NCBI RefSeq assembly: GCF_005502935.1
Contig: NZ_SCMP01000007.1
Location: 124,001-188,000, forward strand
Direction of reading: 5' to 3'
Origin: Pseudomonas sp. 2FG
Lineage (GTDB): Bacteria > Pseudomonadota > Gammaproteobacteria > Pseudomonadales > Pseudomonadaceae
DNA: 64,000 nt
The notes beneath the pieces were generated by a model. That model was not told the DNA's origin, did no database searches, and saw nothing but the letters and a program-made list of their open reading frames with translations. Each line of letters opens with the position of its first letter. The stretch's first letter is position 1. Made by a program: the position numbers and the translations under genes. Positions 47,236-58,594 of the stretch are shown here, piece after piece.

Positions 47236-47808
47236 ATGGGCGGCGGGCGGTGCAGTGCAGTTGTGATTCTCTCGGCAGTATTACTGGCTGGCTGCACCAG
47301 CCTACTGCCGAGCGAGTATGCGGAGACCGTCTCGCCCTTCGGTGATTATACGGATACCGAGATCCGCTATTCCCAGGCGGTGCCCGGCATCACCACCCGC
47401 TCCGAGCTGTTCTCCCTGGGCTTCGACCCGCTGACCCAGGGCAATGGGCGCATGCTCTCATTCATCGACGTGCGGCTGATGTTCGTCCAGCCGAATGTCC
47501 CCCTCGACTACCTGCCGGATGGCCTGGTGAAATGCCTGGAGGCCAAGGACCGCTGCATCGGCTATGCCTTCGAGTTCTCCAAGACCGATACCCAACGAGT
47601 CGGCAGCTTCTGGGCCGACGTGCTCAACTTCCGCAAGCAGCGCGAGTTCTATGGCTGGGCCTTCCGCGCGGTCTTCGTGCTGGTCGATGACAAACTGGTG
47701 CACAAGGTCAGCAGCGGCGAGCCGAACATTCGCCGCTTCGAGGTCAAGCGCAATCCACTCGGCCCGATGCAGGGCGCTGGCGAGTTCTTTTCCGACCAGT
47801 TGAAGTAG
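47236..47808 (+). CDS. lipoprotein of unknown function
   Basis: Predicted lipoprotein of 190 residues with lipobox LLAGC (modified cysteine 20) and start at 47236 preceded by GGGGGAGA. No family is recognised. The mature part contains ITTRSELFSLGFDPLTQGNGR, resembling the transfer-type TTRSEL helix seen in SmpA/OmlA-like lipoproteins, and two cysteines (KCLEAKDRC). It stands alone between the yhhN remnant and cmoA. Confidence 0.75.
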   Translation: MGGGRCSAVVILSAVLLAGCTSLLPSEYAETVSPFGDYTDTEIRYSQAVPGITTRSELFSLGFDPLTQGNGRMLSFIDVRLMFVQPNVPLDYLPDGLVKCLEAKDRCIGYAFEFSKTDTQRVGSFWADVLNFRKQREFYGWAFRAVFVLVDDKLVHKVSSGEPNIRRFEVKRNPLGPMQGAGEFFSDQLK

Positions 47809-47886
47809 CTATCTAAGGGTATGGGTATGGCTGTGACCCAGTCTTGGCTAAAATGCCGGCCTTTCGTCATCGCCTTCGGAACCACC

Positions 47887-48630
47887 GTGAGCAAAGAACC
47901 CGACCGCCTCTTCGCCCAACCCCTGCCCCACGTTCAGGACTTCGCCTTTAACGAGGCCGTGGTGCGGGTGTTTCCGGACATGATCAAGCGCTCCGTACCG
48001 GGCTACCCGACCATAGTCGAGAACATCGGCGTGCTCGCGGCGCAATTCGCCCAGCCGCACAGTGTGCTCTATGACCTCGGCAGTTCGTTGGGCGCGGTCA
48101 CGCAAGCACTGCGCCGGCATGTGAAGAGCGAGGATTGCCGGGTCATTGCGGTCGACAACTCCAGCGCCATGGTCGAACGCTGCAGTGAATACCTGCACGC
48201 GCAAGACTCGATGTTTCAGGAGTTGCTGCCGGTCGAGGTGATCGAGGCCGATATCCTGCGCCTGGAGTTCCGGCCGGCTTCGCTGGTGGCGCTGAACTTC
48301 ACCCTGCAATTTATCCAGCCCGAACAACGCCTGCCCCTGCTCAGCCGGATTCGCCAGGCCCTGCTGCCCGGCGGTGCGCTGATCCTCTCGGAGAAGTTGC
48401 GTTTCAGCGATGCCGAAGAACAGGCGCTGCTCACCGGCCTGCATATCGCCTTCAAGCGCGCCAATGGCTACAGCGAGCTGGAAATCGCCCAGAAACGCAG
48501 TGCGCTGGAAAACGTGATGCTCCCCGATAGCCTCGAAGAACACCGTGAGCGGCTGCGGGCCGCCGGCTTCAGCAGAGTCGTGCCGTGGTTCCAGTGCCTC
48601 AACTTTGCCTCACTGATCGCCCTGCCATGA
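47887..48630 (+). CDS. cmoA: carboxy-S-adenosyl-L-methionine synthase
   Basis: Makes carboxy-SAM from SAM and prephenate, used for tRNA wobble uridine modification (cmo5U34). The product has 247 residues, the family length, from the GTG at 47887 ([15 protein letters not shown] is the canonical N-terminus). [24 protein letters not shown] and the SAM motif [11 protein letters not shown] are typical. The stop overlaps the cmoB start (ATGA), so the two are co-translated. Confidence 0.95.
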   Translation: MSKEPDRLFAQPLPHVQDFAFNEAVVRVFPDMIKRSVPGYPTIVENIGVLAAQFAQPHSVLYDLGSSLGAVTQALRRHVKSEDCRVIAVDNSSAMVERCSEYLHAQDSMFQELLPVEVIEADILRLEFRPASLVALNFTLQFIQPEQRLPLLSRIRQALLPGGALILSEKLRFSDAEEQALLTGLHIAFKRANGYSELEIAQKRSALENVMLPDSLEEHRERLRAAGFSRVVPWFQCLNFASLIALP

Positions 48631-49586
48631 TCGACCTCGCCCCCCTCGCCCGCCGCCTGGCGGACAGCCCCTTGGCCAGTTGGGCCGCGGGCCTGCAACA
48701 GCAGCTGGACAACAAGTTGGAGGTTGGCCACGGCGACCTCGAACGCTGGCAGGGCGCACTGGATGCCTTACCCGCGCTGACGCCGAGTCGGGTCGAACTG
48801 CGCGAACGCTTTCAACTGGACAGCGACTGCGATGCAACCAGCCGCGCGCAGTTGCGCCAGGCGCTGCTTGGCCTGTCGCCCTGGCGCAAAGGGCCGTTCG
48901 AATTGTTCGGCGTGCATATCGACACCGAATGGCGCTCGGACTGGAAGTGGGAGCGAATCGCGCCGCACCTCGATCTCGGCGGTAAGCGCGTGCTGGATGT
49001 CGGCTGCGGCAACGGTTATTACCAGTGGCGCATGCTCGGCGCCGGCGCCGAGAGCGTGATCGGTATCGACCCCAATTGGCTGTTCTTCTGCCAGTTCCAG
49101 GCGATCCAGCGCTATCTGCCGGAGCTACCGGTCTGGCACCTGCCGTTTGCCCTGGAAGAGCTGCCGGAAAAGCTCGAAGGCTTCGACACGGTGTTCTCCA
49201 TGGGCGTGCTCTACCACCGCCGCTCGCCCATCGACCATCTGCTGGCGCTGAAAGACTGCCTGCTCAAAGGCGGCGAACTGGTGCTGGAAACCTTGGTGGT
49301 GGCCGGCGATGCGCAGCAGGTGCTGGTACCGGAAGACCGCTACGCGCAGATGCGCAACGTCTGGTTCCTGCCCTCGGTGTCGGCGCTGGAACTGTGGCTG
49401 CGGCGCGCCGGCTTCGTCGATGTGCGCTGCGTCGACGTCAGCATCACTAGCATCGAGGAGCAACGCAGCACCGAATGGATGCGCTATCAATCCCTACCGG
49501 ACTTCCTCGACCCTGGCGACCACTCGCGCACCCAGGAAGGCTTGCCCGCGCCGATGCGGGCGGTACTGGTGGCGCGTAAGCCTTGA
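48627..49586 (+). CDS. cmoB: tRNA U34 carboxymethyltransferase
   Basis: Transfers the carboxymethyl group of carboxy-SAM to 5-hydroxyuridine-34 of several tRNAs. The product has 319 residues. SAM-binding [17 protein letters not shown] is at about 120-136, with [14 protein letters not shown] and [14 protein letters not shown], all diagnostic of CmoB. The start overlaps the cmoA stop by 4 bases. A GTAGGAGC-type repeat follows the stop. Confidence 0.95.
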   Translation: MIDLAPLARRLADSPLASWAAGLQQQLDNKLEVGHGDLERWQGALDALPALTPSRVELRERFQLDSDCDATSRAQLRQALLGLSPWRKGPFELFGVHIDTEWRSDWKWERIAPHLDLGGKRVLDVGCGNGYYQWRMLGAGAESVIGIDPNWLFFCQFQAIQRYLPELPVWHLPFALEELPEKLEGFDTVFSMGVLYHRRSPIDHLLALKDCLLKGGELVLETLVVAGDAQQVLVPEDRYAQMRNVWFLPSVSALELWLRRAGFVDVRCVDVSITSIEEQRSTEWMRYQSLPDFLDPGDHSRTQEGLPAPMRAVLVARKP

Positions 49587-49601
49587 TAGGAGTGGATTGA
49601 T

Positions 49602-49657
49602 TGTAGGAGCGTCCCACGGCCGCGAAAAACCTATCGCGGCCATGGGCCGCTCCTACA
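49602..49657. repeat. REP-type inverted repeat (TGTAGGAGCG ends)
   Basis: TGTAGGAGCG (49602-49611) and CGCTCCTACA (49648-49657) are perfect inverted ends around CCACGGCCGCG...CGCGGCCATGG, giving a long imperfect hairpin. GTAGGAGC-ended palindromes are widespread in Pseudomonas intergenic DNA. It sits between the convergent cmoB and pdxJ genes and probably stops or buffers both transcripts. Confidence 0.75.
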
Positions 49658-49665
49658 GGATAAGC

Positions 49666-50412
49666 TCAGCCGCGGGCAGCAGCTGCGACTATCAGCTGTT
49701 TCATCTCCGCCACGGCCGCTTTAAAGCCCACGAACAGGGCGTGCGCAACCAGGGCGTGGCCGATATTCAGTTCATTGATGCCGGCGATTGCGGCTACCGG
49801 TTCAACGTTGTGATAGTGCAGGCCGTGGCCGGCGTTGACGATCAGGCCATGGGCCAGCGCGCAGGCCACGCCATCGCGAATCCGTGCCAGCTCACGCGCC
49901 GCCTCGGCCGGTGTCTGCGCATCGGCATAGCGCCCGGTATGGATCTCGATCGCCGGCGCACCCACCCGCTTGGCCGCTTCGATCTGCCGCTCATCGGCAT
50001 CGATAAACAACGACACCTCACTGCCGACGTTACTCAGACGCTGCACCGCAGCGCGGATACGGGCTTCCTGCCCGAACACATCCAGGCCACCCTCGGTGGT
50101 CAGCTCGGCACGGCTTTCCGGCACCAGGCACACGTGTTCGGCGCGAAGGCTCTCGGCGAACGCGAGCATTTCTTCGGTCACCCCCATCTCGAAGTTCATC
50201 CGCGTCTGCAGGGCGTCCTTCATGATGCGCACGTCACGTTCCTGGATATGCCGACGGTCTTCACGCAGGTGCAGGGTGATGCCATCGGCACCCGCCTCTT
50301 CGGCATCCAGGGCCGCCTTCAACGGATCGGGATAACGGGTGCCGCGCGCTTGGCGCAGCGTGGCAACGTGGTCGATGTTCACACCCAGCAGAATTCGGTT
50401 GGCATCAGTCAC
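49666..50412 (-). CDS. pdxJ: pyridoxine 5'-phosphate synthase
   Basis: Condenses 1-deoxyxylulose 5-phosphate with 3-amino-2-oxopropyl phosphate in vitamin B6 synthesis. TIM-barrel protein of 248 residues with the family signatures [39 protein letters not shown], and GHGLHYHNV. Its start overlaps recO by 8 bases. The linkage recO-pdxJ downstream of rnc-era is conserved in gammaproteobacteria. Confidence 0.97.
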   Translation of the reverse strand: MTDANRILLGVNIDHVATLRQARGTRYPDPLKAALDAEEAGADGITLHLREDRRHIQERDVRIMKDALQTRMNFEMGVTEEMLAFAESLRAEHVCLVPESRAELTTEGGLDVFGQEARIRAAVQRLSNVGSEVSLFIDADERQIEAAKRVGAPAIEIHTGRYADAQTPAEAARELARIRDGVACALAHGLIVNAGHGLHYHNVEPVAAIAGINELNIGHALVAHALFVGFKAAVAEMKQLIVAAAARG

Positions 50413-51106
50413 GGTTCGGTTCCTTGAGCGTCATAAAGAGTTCGCGGCTGACCAGAGGTCGGCCGCCTAAATGGGGGGCGAGGGCCTGGCGCATCAGGCG
50501 TTTGGCCGCCGCCAAGGCGCCTGGGGCGGTCCAATCGGCGGCGGCCATGGCCAGCAGTTCCGCACCCTGGAACAGGCCCGGCTGCAGCTGCGCCACCGGC
50601 TCCAGACCGGCATCCGGCTGCAAACGGTACAAGCCATCCGGCGCGATCGGCTGACCGGAGAGGTCCTCAGCCAGGGTAAAACCATAACCCAGCTCATCCA
50701 GCAGGCGCCATTCGAATGCACGCAACAGCGGCTCCAACGGCCGGCCGGCCGCCAGCGCCGCCAAGGTCATGCCGTAGTGTTCGAACAGAATGGGCTGCGG
50801 GTCTTCCACCGGCAGCAGGCGGATCAGCAGTTCGTTCAGATAGAGGCCACTGAACAGGGCATCGCCATGCAGCCAGTGGGGGACACCGGCGCTTTCCAGA
50901 CGGCCCACAGTTTTCAACTCGCCACGGCCGCGGAACTCGACTTCCACTGGCACGAAAGGCCGCGCCAAGGTGCCGGCCTTACCGCGCGCACCGCGCAATA
51001 CCGCCCGCAGACGCCCTTGCGGGGTGAGGAAATCCACCAGCGCGCTGCTTTCGCGGTAGGCCCGGCTGTGCAGGACGAAGGCAGGCTGGGCAGAGGCCGG
51101 GGTCAT
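50405..51106 (-). CDS. recO: DNA repair protein RecO
   Basis: Recombination mediator that loads RecA in the RecFOR gap-repair pathway. The product has 233 residues from the ATG at 51106 ([21 protein letters not shown]); a GTG at 51118 in the same frame is an alternative. The N-terminal OB-fold motif ([20 protein letters not shown]) and the helical C-terminal part are present. The zinc-cluster cysteines of some RecO proteins are absent, as in other gammaproteobacteria. Confidence 0.94.
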   Translation of the reverse strand: MTPASAQPAFVLHSRAYRESSALVDFLTPQGRLRAVLRGARGKAGTLARPFVPVEVEFRGRGELKTVGRLESAGVPHWLHGDALFSGLYLNELLIRLLPVEDPQPILFEHYGMTLAALAAGRPLEPLLRAFEWRLLDELGYGFTLAEDLSGQPIAPDGLYRLQPDAGLEPVAQLQPGLFQGAELLAMAAADWTAPGALAAAKRLMRQALAPHLGGRPLVSRELFMTLKEPNRD

Positions 51107-51152
51107 TGCCTGGAACACTCATAGGTTGGCGGTGGAGCTACAAATTGCGAAA

Positions 51153-52047
<895 letters not shown>

Positions 52048-52055
<8 letters not shown>

Positions 52056-52737
52056 GGCCGTTCTCCACGCCGAGGGCAATCAGTGCTGCCGCGGCCGCCA
52101 CTTGTTCGGCGATACGACGGCTGGCACCCTGCCCTACGGTCTTGTCATTCAATAAGGTGATCTGGCACTCGACGACAAAGATTCGGCAGTGCGGCTCGCC
52201 CTGGATATCCACCACTTCATAGCGCGGTAGCTCACAGGCGCGCGACTGCAGGAATTCCTGCAGACGGGTTTTCGGATCTTTGTTGGTGTCGACCAGCGTC
52301 AGGCCATCCAGTTCAGAGGTTAGCCAGGCCAGTACCCGCTGGCGCGCGGCATCCATCCCGGCATCCAGGTAAATGGCGCCGATCAGGGCTTCCAGTGCAT
52401 CAGCCAAAATCGACTCCCGCCGGAAGCCACCGCTCTTCAGCTCACCGGAGCCCAGACGCAGGTACTCGCCCAGGTCGAAACCGCGAGCCAGCACCGCCAG
52501 GGTCTCACCTTTCACCAGCCGTGCGCGTAAACGCGACAACTGGCCTTCGCGCGCCAGCGGAAAACGCTCGAACAGCGCTTCACCGGCGACGAAGTTGAGG
52601 ATGGCATCGCCGAGGAACTCCAGACGCTCGTTATTGCGTCCGGCGAAGCTGCGATGGGTTAGCGCCAGGATCATCAGATCCTGGTCTTGGAAGGTGTAGC
52701 CGAGCTGACGCTCGAGGCGGCTTAGCGATGCGCTCAC
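52048..52737 (-). CDS. rnc: ribonuclease III
   Basis: Double-strand-specific endoribonuclease processing rRNA precursors and mRNAs. The product has 229 residues: the RNase III domain with signature NERLEFLGD at 36-44 and [16 protein letters not shown], and a C-terminal double-stranded-RNA-binding domain (about 155-225, [16 protein letters not shown]). GTG start at 52737, overlapping the upstream DUF4845 stop by 4 bases. Confidence 0.97.
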
Positions 52738-53111
52738 GGCATGCGCACGCGGAATTCTTTGTCGAAACGCGCCACCAGATCGAGATTTTCGATCAAGGCT
52801 TCACGCTTTTCATACTTCAGGTGCGCACGGAACTCGTTGTTCTCGACTTTCACCACCAGGGCCTTTTCCAGATCAAAATCACGGATGCTGTTGACCTGCA
52901 GGCCTTTACCGACGTGCGCGTAAAACTCACCCACGCTGCGGATATCTGCGGCTTTATCGGTTTCGACCGAAGTAATGATTTTCTCCAGCGACTTGTAGTC
53001 CAGGTAGTGCGGAATCATCTTGAACGCCGTGCTGGCAAAGAAGGCCACCACCGCCAGCACCATCAGCCAACCTAGAACCGACAAACCTTTCTGCGAACGC
53101 GCAAATGTCAT
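52734..53111 (-). CDS. DUF4845 membrane protein
   Basis: Small protein of 125 residues with one N-terminal membrane segment ([19 protein letters not shown]) and a periplasmic domain, the DUF4845 family commonly found between lepB and rnc in pseudomonads. Start chosen at 53111 (MTFARSQKG) behind GAGG; the open frame extends 4 codons upstream to a TTG. Function unknown; coupled to rnc by a 4-base overlap. Confidence 0.88.
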   Translation of the reverse strand: MTFARSQKGLSVLGWLMVLAVVAFFASTAFKMIPHYLDYKSLEKIITSVETDKAADIRSVGEFYAHVGKGLQVNSIRDFDLEKALVVKVENNEFRAHLKYEKREALIENLDLVARFDKEFRVRMP

Positions 53112-53215
53112 GATCGACCTCAATGTCAGAGTTATTGGAAAGTCTTAAGCCGCACGGGCAAGATTATATATAGCGCGCGGCGCCGTCTTGAACAGCGCCG
53201 CAAATAGTCGAAAAG

Positions 53216-54070
53216 TCAGCGGATCAGGCCAACTCGGGAGAAGTTCGGCAGGTTGTGCAGTTTCGGATCGGACCAGCTCAGCCATACCGCGAAGGCTTTG
53301 CCGACGATATTCTTGTCCGGCACCATACCCAGCAAGTTCTTGGCAATCTTCGGATCGTTCCAGTAGCGGCTGTCGTTGGAGTTGTCGCGATTGTCGCCCA
53401 TCATGAAGTAGTGCCCTTTTGGCACCGTCCATTCCCGGCCTGGCTCGGCGCGGTAACGGCTCATTTCCTTACGGATCAGATGCTCAGCCGCACCGAGCTT
53501 TTCCTGATAAAGCACGGCACTGCCCAACGAGCCCGGTTCCTCACCGACGAGTTGCTCCGCTACCGACTGACCATTGACGAACAGGCGCTTATCACTGCTG
53601 TAGCGAACTTTATCGCCGGGCAAACCGACCACCCGCTTGATGTAGTTGATGTTCGGCTCGCTCGGGTAGCGGAACACCATCACATCACCGCGCTGCGGGT
53701 CGCCCACCTCAATCACCTTGGTATCCAGCACGGGTAGGCGGATGCCATAGGCGAACTTATTGACCAAGATGAAATCGCCCACTTCCAGCGTCGGCTTCAT
53801 CGAGCCGGAGGGAATCTGGAAGGGTTCGATCAAGAAGGAGCGCAAGACCAGGACGATGGCCAGTACCGGAAAGAACGACTTGCCGTACTCCACCAGGAGC
53901 GGCTCCCGGTTCAGTTGTTCGAGCACCATGTGGTCGGGCTCGCCGACCTGGCCCTCATAAGCGCTGATCGCAGCGCGCCGACGCGGCGCCAGCAACAGCA
54001 GATCGAACAAGGCCAAAGCGCCACAGACGGCCACGGCGATGACTAACAACAGCGGAAAATTGATCGACAT
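53216..54070 (-). CDS. lepB: signal peptidase I
   Basis: Inner-membrane Ser/Lys protease that removes signal peptides from exported proteins. The product has 284 residues with two N-terminal membrane segments (about 5-25 and 66-82). The catalytic serine is S90 in PSGSMKPTL and the general-base lysine is K145 in YIKRVVGLPGD; GDNRDNSNDSR completes the S26 signature. Starts 5 bases after the lepA stop. Confidence 0.97.
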   Translation of the reverse strand: MSINFPLLLVIAVAVCGALALFDLLLLAPRRRAAISAYEGQVGEPDHMVLEQLNREPLLVEYGKSFFPVLAIVLVLRSFLIEPFQIPSGSMKPTLEVGDFILVNKFAYGIRLPVLDTKVIEVGDPQRGDVMVFRYPSEPNINYIKRVVGLPGDKVRYSSDKRLFVNGQSVAEQLVGEEPGSLGSAVLYQEKLGAAEHLIRKEMSRYRAEPGREWTVPKGHYFMMGDNRDNSNDSRYWNDPKIAKNLLGMVPDKNIVGKAFAVWLSWSDPKLHNLPNFSRVGLIR

Positions 54071-54075
54071 AGTCC

Positions 54076-55875
54076 TTAACCATCCAGCCTGAGCACCGCA
54101 AGGAAGGCTTCTTGTGGAATCTCCACGTTGCCCACTTGCTTCATCCGTTTTTTACCAGCCTTCTGCTTCTCCAGCAGTTTGCGCTTACGGCTCACATCGC
54201 CGCCGTAGCACTTGGCCAATACGTTCTTCCTGAGCGCCTTGACAGTCGTACGCGCGACAATCTGTCCGCCAATAGCGGCCTGAATGGCCACATCGAACAT
54301 CTGCCGCGGGATCAACTCTTTCATCTTCTCGGTCAATGCGCGGCCTTTGTAGTGCGCATTGTCTCGATGCACGATCAGCGCCAAGGCATCGACCTTATCG
54401 CCGTTGATCAGCACATCCAGTTTGACCAGGCTGGCCGACTGGTAGCGATCGAAATGGTAGTCCAGCGAGGCATAGCCGCGGCTGGTGGACTTCAGCCGGT
54501 CGAAGAAGTCCAGTACCACTTCGTTCATCGGCAGGTCATAGGTCACTTGTACCTGAGTGCCGAGGAACAGCATGTCGTGCTGCACGCCACGCTTTTCGAT
54601 ACACAGGGTAATGACGTTGCCCAGGTGCTCCTGCGGAACCAGAATATTGGCCCGCACGATGGGCTCGCGCATGTCTTCGATCGCCGACAGATCCGGCAAC
54701 TTGGACGGGTTATCGACGTAGATAGTCTCACCGGTCTTCAGCAGCAACTCGAAAATTACCGTGGGCGCGGTGGTGATCAGATCCAGGTCGTACTCACGCT
54801 CCAGGCGCTCCTGAATGATCTCCATGTGCAACATGCCGAGGAAGCCGCAACGGAAGCCGAAGCCCAGGGCGTCCGAGCTTTCCGGGGTGTATTGCAGGGA
54901 AGAGTCGTTCAGCGTGAGCTTTTGCAGGGCTTCACGGAAGTCTTCGAAGTCGTCGGAGCTGACCGGAAACAGGCCGGCGTAAACCTGCGGCTGAATGCGC
55001 TTGAAGCCGGGCAACACGTCGACATCCGGCGTGGAGCTCAAGGTCAGGGTGTCGCCCACCGGCGCGCCGTGAATGTCCTTGATACCGGCGATGATGAAGC
55101 CTACTTCACCGGCTTTCAGGTCAAGGGTAGCGGTGTGTTTCGGGTTGAATACGCCGACGCTATCCACCAGGTGGATCTTGCCGGTGGATTTGACCAGAAT
55201 CTTGTCGCCCTTCTTCACGCGACCGTGGCGCACGCGAACCAGCGAGACAACGCCCAGGTAGTTGTCGAACCAGGAGTCGATGATCAGCGCTTGCAGCGGG
55301 TCTTCGATGTTGCCGGTGGGCGCCGGAATGGTGTGCACCAAGCGCTCGAGCACTTCATCGACGCCCAGACCGGTCTTGGCACTGCAGGTCACCGCATCGG
55401 TGGCATCGATACCGATGATTTTCTCGATTTCTTCTTTGACGCGGTCTGGATCGGCCTGCGGCAGGTCGATCTTGTTCAGCACCGGCATGACCTCGAGACC
55501 TTGCTCGATAGCGGTGTAGCAGTTGGCGACCGACTGGGCCTCTACACCCTGTCCCGCGTCCACGACCAGCAACGCACCTTCACAGGCCGCCAGCGAACGG
55601 CTGACTTCATAGGTGAAGTCGACATGGCCCGGGGTATCAATGAAGTTCAGTTGGTAAGTGATGCCATCTTTGGCTTTGTAATACAGCGTGACGCTGTGGG
55701 CCTTGATGGTGATCCCGCGCTCACGCTCCAGGTCCATGGAGTCCAGCACCTGAGCTTCCATTTCGCGCTCGGCCAGGCCACCGCACATCTGGATGAAACG
55801 GTCAGCCAGGGTCGACTTGCCATGGTCAATGTGGGCGATGATGGAGAAATTACGGATATGACTCAGGTCACTCAC
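54076..55875 (-). CDS. lepA: elongation factor 4 (LepA)
   Basis: Translational GTPase linked to ribosome assembly and back-translocation. The product has 599 residues. G1 AHIDHGKST starts at residue 14, G3 DTPGHVDF, G4 NKID, and the EF4-specific C-terminal domain ends [25 protein letters not shown]. It heads the lepA-lepB pair and is separated from the upstream mucD gene by an intrinsic terminator. Confidence 0.97.
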   Translation of the reverse strand: MSDLSHIRNFSIIAHIDHGKSTLADRFIQMCGGLAEREMEAQVLDSMDLERERGITIKAHSVTLYYKAKDGITYQLNFIDTPGHVDFTYEVSRSLAACEGALLVVDAGQGVEAQSVANCYTAIEQGLEVMPVLNKIDLPQADPDRVKEEIEKIIGIDATDAVTCSAKTGLGVDEVLERLVHTIPAPTGNIEDPLQALIIDSWFDNYLGVVSLVRVRHGRVKKGDKILVKSTGKIHLVDSVGVFNPKHTATLDLKAGEVGFIIAGIKDIHGAPVGDTLTLSSTPDVDVLPGFKRIQPQVYAGLFPVSSDDFEDFREALQKLTLNDSSLQYTPESSDALGFGFRCGFLGMLHMEIIQERLEREYDLDLITTAPTVIFELLLKTGETIYVDNPSKLPDLSAIEDMREPIVRANILVPQEHLGNVITLCIEKRGVQHDMLFLGTQVQVTYDLPMNEVVLDFFDRLKSTSRGYASLDYHFDRYQSASLVKLDVLINGDKVDALALIVHRDNAHYKGRALTEKMKELIPRQMFDVAIQAAIGGQIVARTTVKALRKNVLAKCYGGDVSRKRKLLEKQKAGKKRMKQVGNVEIPQEAFLAVLRLDG

Positions 55876-55985
55876 GGATCAACACTCAAAAAGGCCGCAG
55901 GCAGACTGCCCGCCGAAAAATAGCCGGGAAGTGTACCCGATCAGCGCTCGAGACGTCACGTTTAGCTGCCGGCCGGCGCCCATGC

Positions 55986-56011
55986 AAAAGGGCGGTAAAG
56001 ACCGCCCTTTT
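55986..56011 (-). terminator. intrinsic terminator after mucD
   Basis: AAAAGGGCGGT (55986-55996) pairs with ACCGCCCTTTT (56001-56011) around a four-base loop. On the minus strand it ends in TTTT, 17 bases after the mucD stop. It marks the end of the algU operon and separates it from lepA. Confidence 0.88.
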
Positions 56012-56027
56012 CGTCTACCCAGCTGAT

Positions 56028-57464
56028 TTAGTCAGCCAGTTTGAAGGTAATGAAGCTGGCCCGCCCCTCGCGCAGAACCCGCATCGAGACCGAGCGATTC
56101 TTCGGCAAGGCCTGGGCCACTTGCGTGAAAGTCTTGGCCGAGTCGATCGCCTGATTGTTCAGATGCGTGATCACATCGCCCGGACGCAGACCGATCAGCG
56201 CGGCAGGTCCCTCCAGCACCTCCTTGATCACCACGCCGCCCTTGAGATCGAGGCTCTTTTGCTCCTCGGCGGTCAACTCAGCAACCCTGACCCCCATCCG
56301 GTTAATGCTGCGCTCCATCCCCGGCGTACCGCTCGCAGCAAGTTCTTCACCCTCTGCCGGCAAGGCGCCGATAGTCAGTTGCAGCGTCTTGCGAGTGCCT
56401 TCGCGGACCACTTCGAGGTTGGCTTTGGCGCCCGCCTTCAAGCCCCCGACCAGATGCGGCAAATCGGCAGACATGATGATCGGCTGGCCATTCAGGCTGA
56501 GAATCACATCGCCCACCTGCAAGCCACCTTTGGCCGCCGGGCCATCTTCCAGCACCTGCGCCACCAGCGCGCCGGCCGGCTTGTCCAAGCCAAAGGACTC
56601 AGCCAGGTCTTTATTGACTTCCTGAATCACCACACCCAACCAGCCACGACTGACCTTGCCTTCGGTTTTCAGCTGATTAGCCACATCCATCGCCACATCC
56701 ATCGGAATGGCGAAGGACAACCCCATAAAACCGCCCGAGCGGGTGAAAATCTGCGAGTTGATCCCAATCACCTCACCGGCCAGGTTGAACAGCGGCCCAC
56801 CGGAGTTACCCGGGTTGATCGCCACGTCGGTCTGGATAAAGGGTACATAGCTTTCATTCGGCAGGCTGCGGCCCTTGGCACTGACGATGCCGGCAGTCAC
56901 CGAGTGATCAAAGCCAAACGGCGAGCCGATGGCCAACACCCAGGCGCCCACTTTCAGATCATCCGATTTACCCAGCTTGACGGTCGGCAGACCCTTGCCT
57001 TCCACCTTGAGCAGCGCCACATCGGTACGCGGATCGGCGCCGATCAACTTGGCTTCCAATTCACTGCGATCAGACAAGCGCACGATGATCTCATCGGCAC
57101 CCGCCACCACATGATTGTTGGTCAGCACATAACCATCGGCCGAGATGATGAACCCCGAGCCCAGCGATTGCGCCTCACGCTGCCGGCCATTGCCTGGATT
57201 ACGCGGTGCTGGCGGCATGTTGCGTTCGAAAAACTCACGCAACATCGGCGGCAGACTTTCCAGGTCCGGCATTTGCTGCTGACCTGGAGCGGCGGCTATC
57301 CGCTCCGGCACTTTCTGCCGGGTACTGATGTTCACCACGGCCGGCGCCGCGTCCTCGACCAACTCGGTAAAGTCCGGTAATTCGGCGCGCGCAACCGCCG
57401 CCAGACTCAGCAACAACAGCGTGAGCAGCGCAGACAGACCATATTTCAGGCTAAGCATCGACAT
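56028..57464 (-). CDS. mucD: periplasmic serine protease MucD (DegP/HtrA family)
   Basis: Periplasmic quality-control protease and negative regulator of the AlgU pathway. The product has 478 residues with signal peptide (YGLSALLTLLLLSLAAVARA), trypsin-like domain with catalytic serine in INPGNSGGPLF, histidine in VLTNNHVV and aspartate in RTDVALLKV, then two PDZ domains (about 280-370 and 390-475). Last gene of the operon. In P. aeruginosa mucC lies between mucB and mucD; here only a remnant does. Confidence 0.95.
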   Translation of the reverse strand: MSMLSLKYGLSALLTLLLLSLAAVARAELPDFTELVEDAAPAVVNISTRQKVPERIAAAPGQQQMPDLESLPPMLREFFERNMPPAPRNPGNGRQREAQSLGSGFIISADGYVLTNNHVVAGADEIIVRLSDRSELEAKLIGADPRTDVALLKVEGKGLPTVKLGKSDDLKVGAWVLAIGSPFGFDHSVTAGIVSAKGRSLPNESYVPFIQTDVAINPGNSGGPLFNLAGEVIGINSQIFTRSGGFMGLSFAIPMDVAMDVANQLKTEGKVSRGWLGVVIQEVNKDLAESFGLDKPAGALVAQVLEDGPAAKGGLQVGDVILSLNGQPIIMSADLPHLVGGLKAGAKANLEVVREGTRKTLQLTIGALPAEGEELAASGTPGMERSINRMGVRVAELTAEEQKSLDLKGGVVIKEVLEGPAALIGLRPGDVITHLNNQAIDSAKTFTQVAQALPKNRSVSMRVLREGRASFITFKLAD

Positions 57465-57495
57465 TCAGCTCCAATCCAGAACCAGCAAAATAAAC

Positions 57496-57636
57496 TCAGA
57501 ACGAACCCGCAGACCCAGTGAGCATGGCGCGCCACGCTATCGGCTGCAACGCGAAAGCGTCTGCACTGCGCCGACTCCACCAGCGCAGCGAAAACAGACC
57601 AAGGCGAGACTGCCCCACCCCCGCCTCTTCGATCAT
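57496..57636 (-). pseudogene. remnant at the mucC position (46 codons)
   Basis: An ATG overlaps the mucB stop (ATGA), the usual coupling for mucC, and the product begins MIEEAG, like the MIEE start of RseC/MucC proteins. After this the reading frame (GVGQSRLGLFSLRWW...) lacks the VWVET and cysteine-rich motifs and the membrane segments of the family, and ends after 46 codons. Only 168 bases separate mucB and mucD, far too little for the roughly 150-codon mucC. It looks like the scar of an internal deletion. A chance short ORF is the alternative. Confidence 0.5.
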
Positions 57637-58586
57637 GGCGTGGTTTGCGCCTCACCAGCACGCATCGACAGGGCCACGCGCTCAGCGGTACCCAGGGGGA
57701 TTTCGCCGACCACGGTAACCATCACGTCACCATCGACCGTCGACATGCGTTTGGACACCGCCACGGTTGGCCCCAATTGACTACGCGCATCCTCTACCAC
57801 GGCGCCGTGCAAAGGCTCGAGAAACACCGAGAAACGCGCCAAGCCATCGCCATACATCAAACAGGCGACAGGCTCGGCCGAAGCCGGGCTCCGGCGCTCC
57901 AGCACGCTATTCAAATTGAACCCCGGCGGTAACCACTCCGAACGCCAGGCATTCGGTTCTACGGCTTGCACCTCGGCAAAATGCACGGGCTGGCAATTAG
58001 CGCTCGGCTGCAACGCGTCATCCAGCGGGGCCGTGGTATCCAGGCTAGAGAACTGAAAGCGCTCAAGCAGCTGCCCCTTCTCATTCAACAGCAGGGATTT
58101 CAACGGCAGGCCAGTCTCCCGATCCAGATGGAGCTCGAAACCATAGCGGTGCTGATCACGCGGCAGAACCGCCACCACCACGGCTGCACGCCCCGCCACC
58201 CGCGACTCGCCAAGGATGCGCAGGTCATACCAGGCGGCGAGCTGTTTGGGATCCAGCGCTCGAGCCGGCCAGCTCTGGCCATCGGAGACCTGATCAACCA
58301 AGGCACCACTCACGCACTGAGTACGGCCATTCACCCGCAATACTTCCTGAACCGGGCCATCCAGCTGCAGCAAGCGCTCACGCACTTCGCCGTCGCCGGC
58401 GCTATCAACCCGGTGCCAAATGCTATGAGTGGAGAAGCTGCCGTTACGCTCGTAGACGAACGTCCCTTGAAAATTTTGCCGCTGCTCCGCCTCGGCGAGA
58501 CGGTTCAGCCAATCTTGCGCATCAGCCGCCTGCACTGGCAGGGCCAGCCAGCTACCCAGCAGGAGAGAAAAAGGGATGGCGCGCAT
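57633..58586 (-). CDS. mucB: sigma factor AlgU regulatory protein MucB (RseB family)
   Basis: Periplasmic protein of 317 residues that binds the periplasmic part of MucA and protects it from proteolysis. Signal peptide MRAIPFSLLLGSWLALPVQA. The N-terminal LolA-like domain (QDWLNRLAEAEQRQNFQGTFVYERNG split as usual) and the C-terminal domain (GEIPLGTAERVALSM at the end) are those of RseB/MucB. Starts 8 bases after the mucA stop. Confidence 0.95.
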   Translation of the reverse strand: MRAIPFSLLLGSWLALPVQAADAQDWLNRLAEAEQRQNFQGTFVYERNGSFSTHSIWHRVDSAGDGEVRERLLQLDGPVQEVLRVNGRTQCVSGALVDQVSDGQSWPARALDPKQLAAWYDLRILGESRVAGRAAVVVAVLPRDQHRYGFELHLDRETGLPLKSLLLNEKGQLLERFQFSSLDTTAPLDDALQPSANCQPVHFAEVQAVEPNAWRSEWLPPGFNLNSVLERRSPASAEPVACLMYGDGLARFSVFLEPLHGAVVEDARSQLGPTVAVSKRMSTVDGDVMVTVVGEIPLGTAERVALSMRAGEAQTTP

Positions 58587-58594
58587 GATCCTCC

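Noticed and set aside
54112..55923. A 603-codon plus-strand open frame opposite lepA
   Set aside because: Exact antisense of a highly conserved gene, with no ribosome site or family motif.
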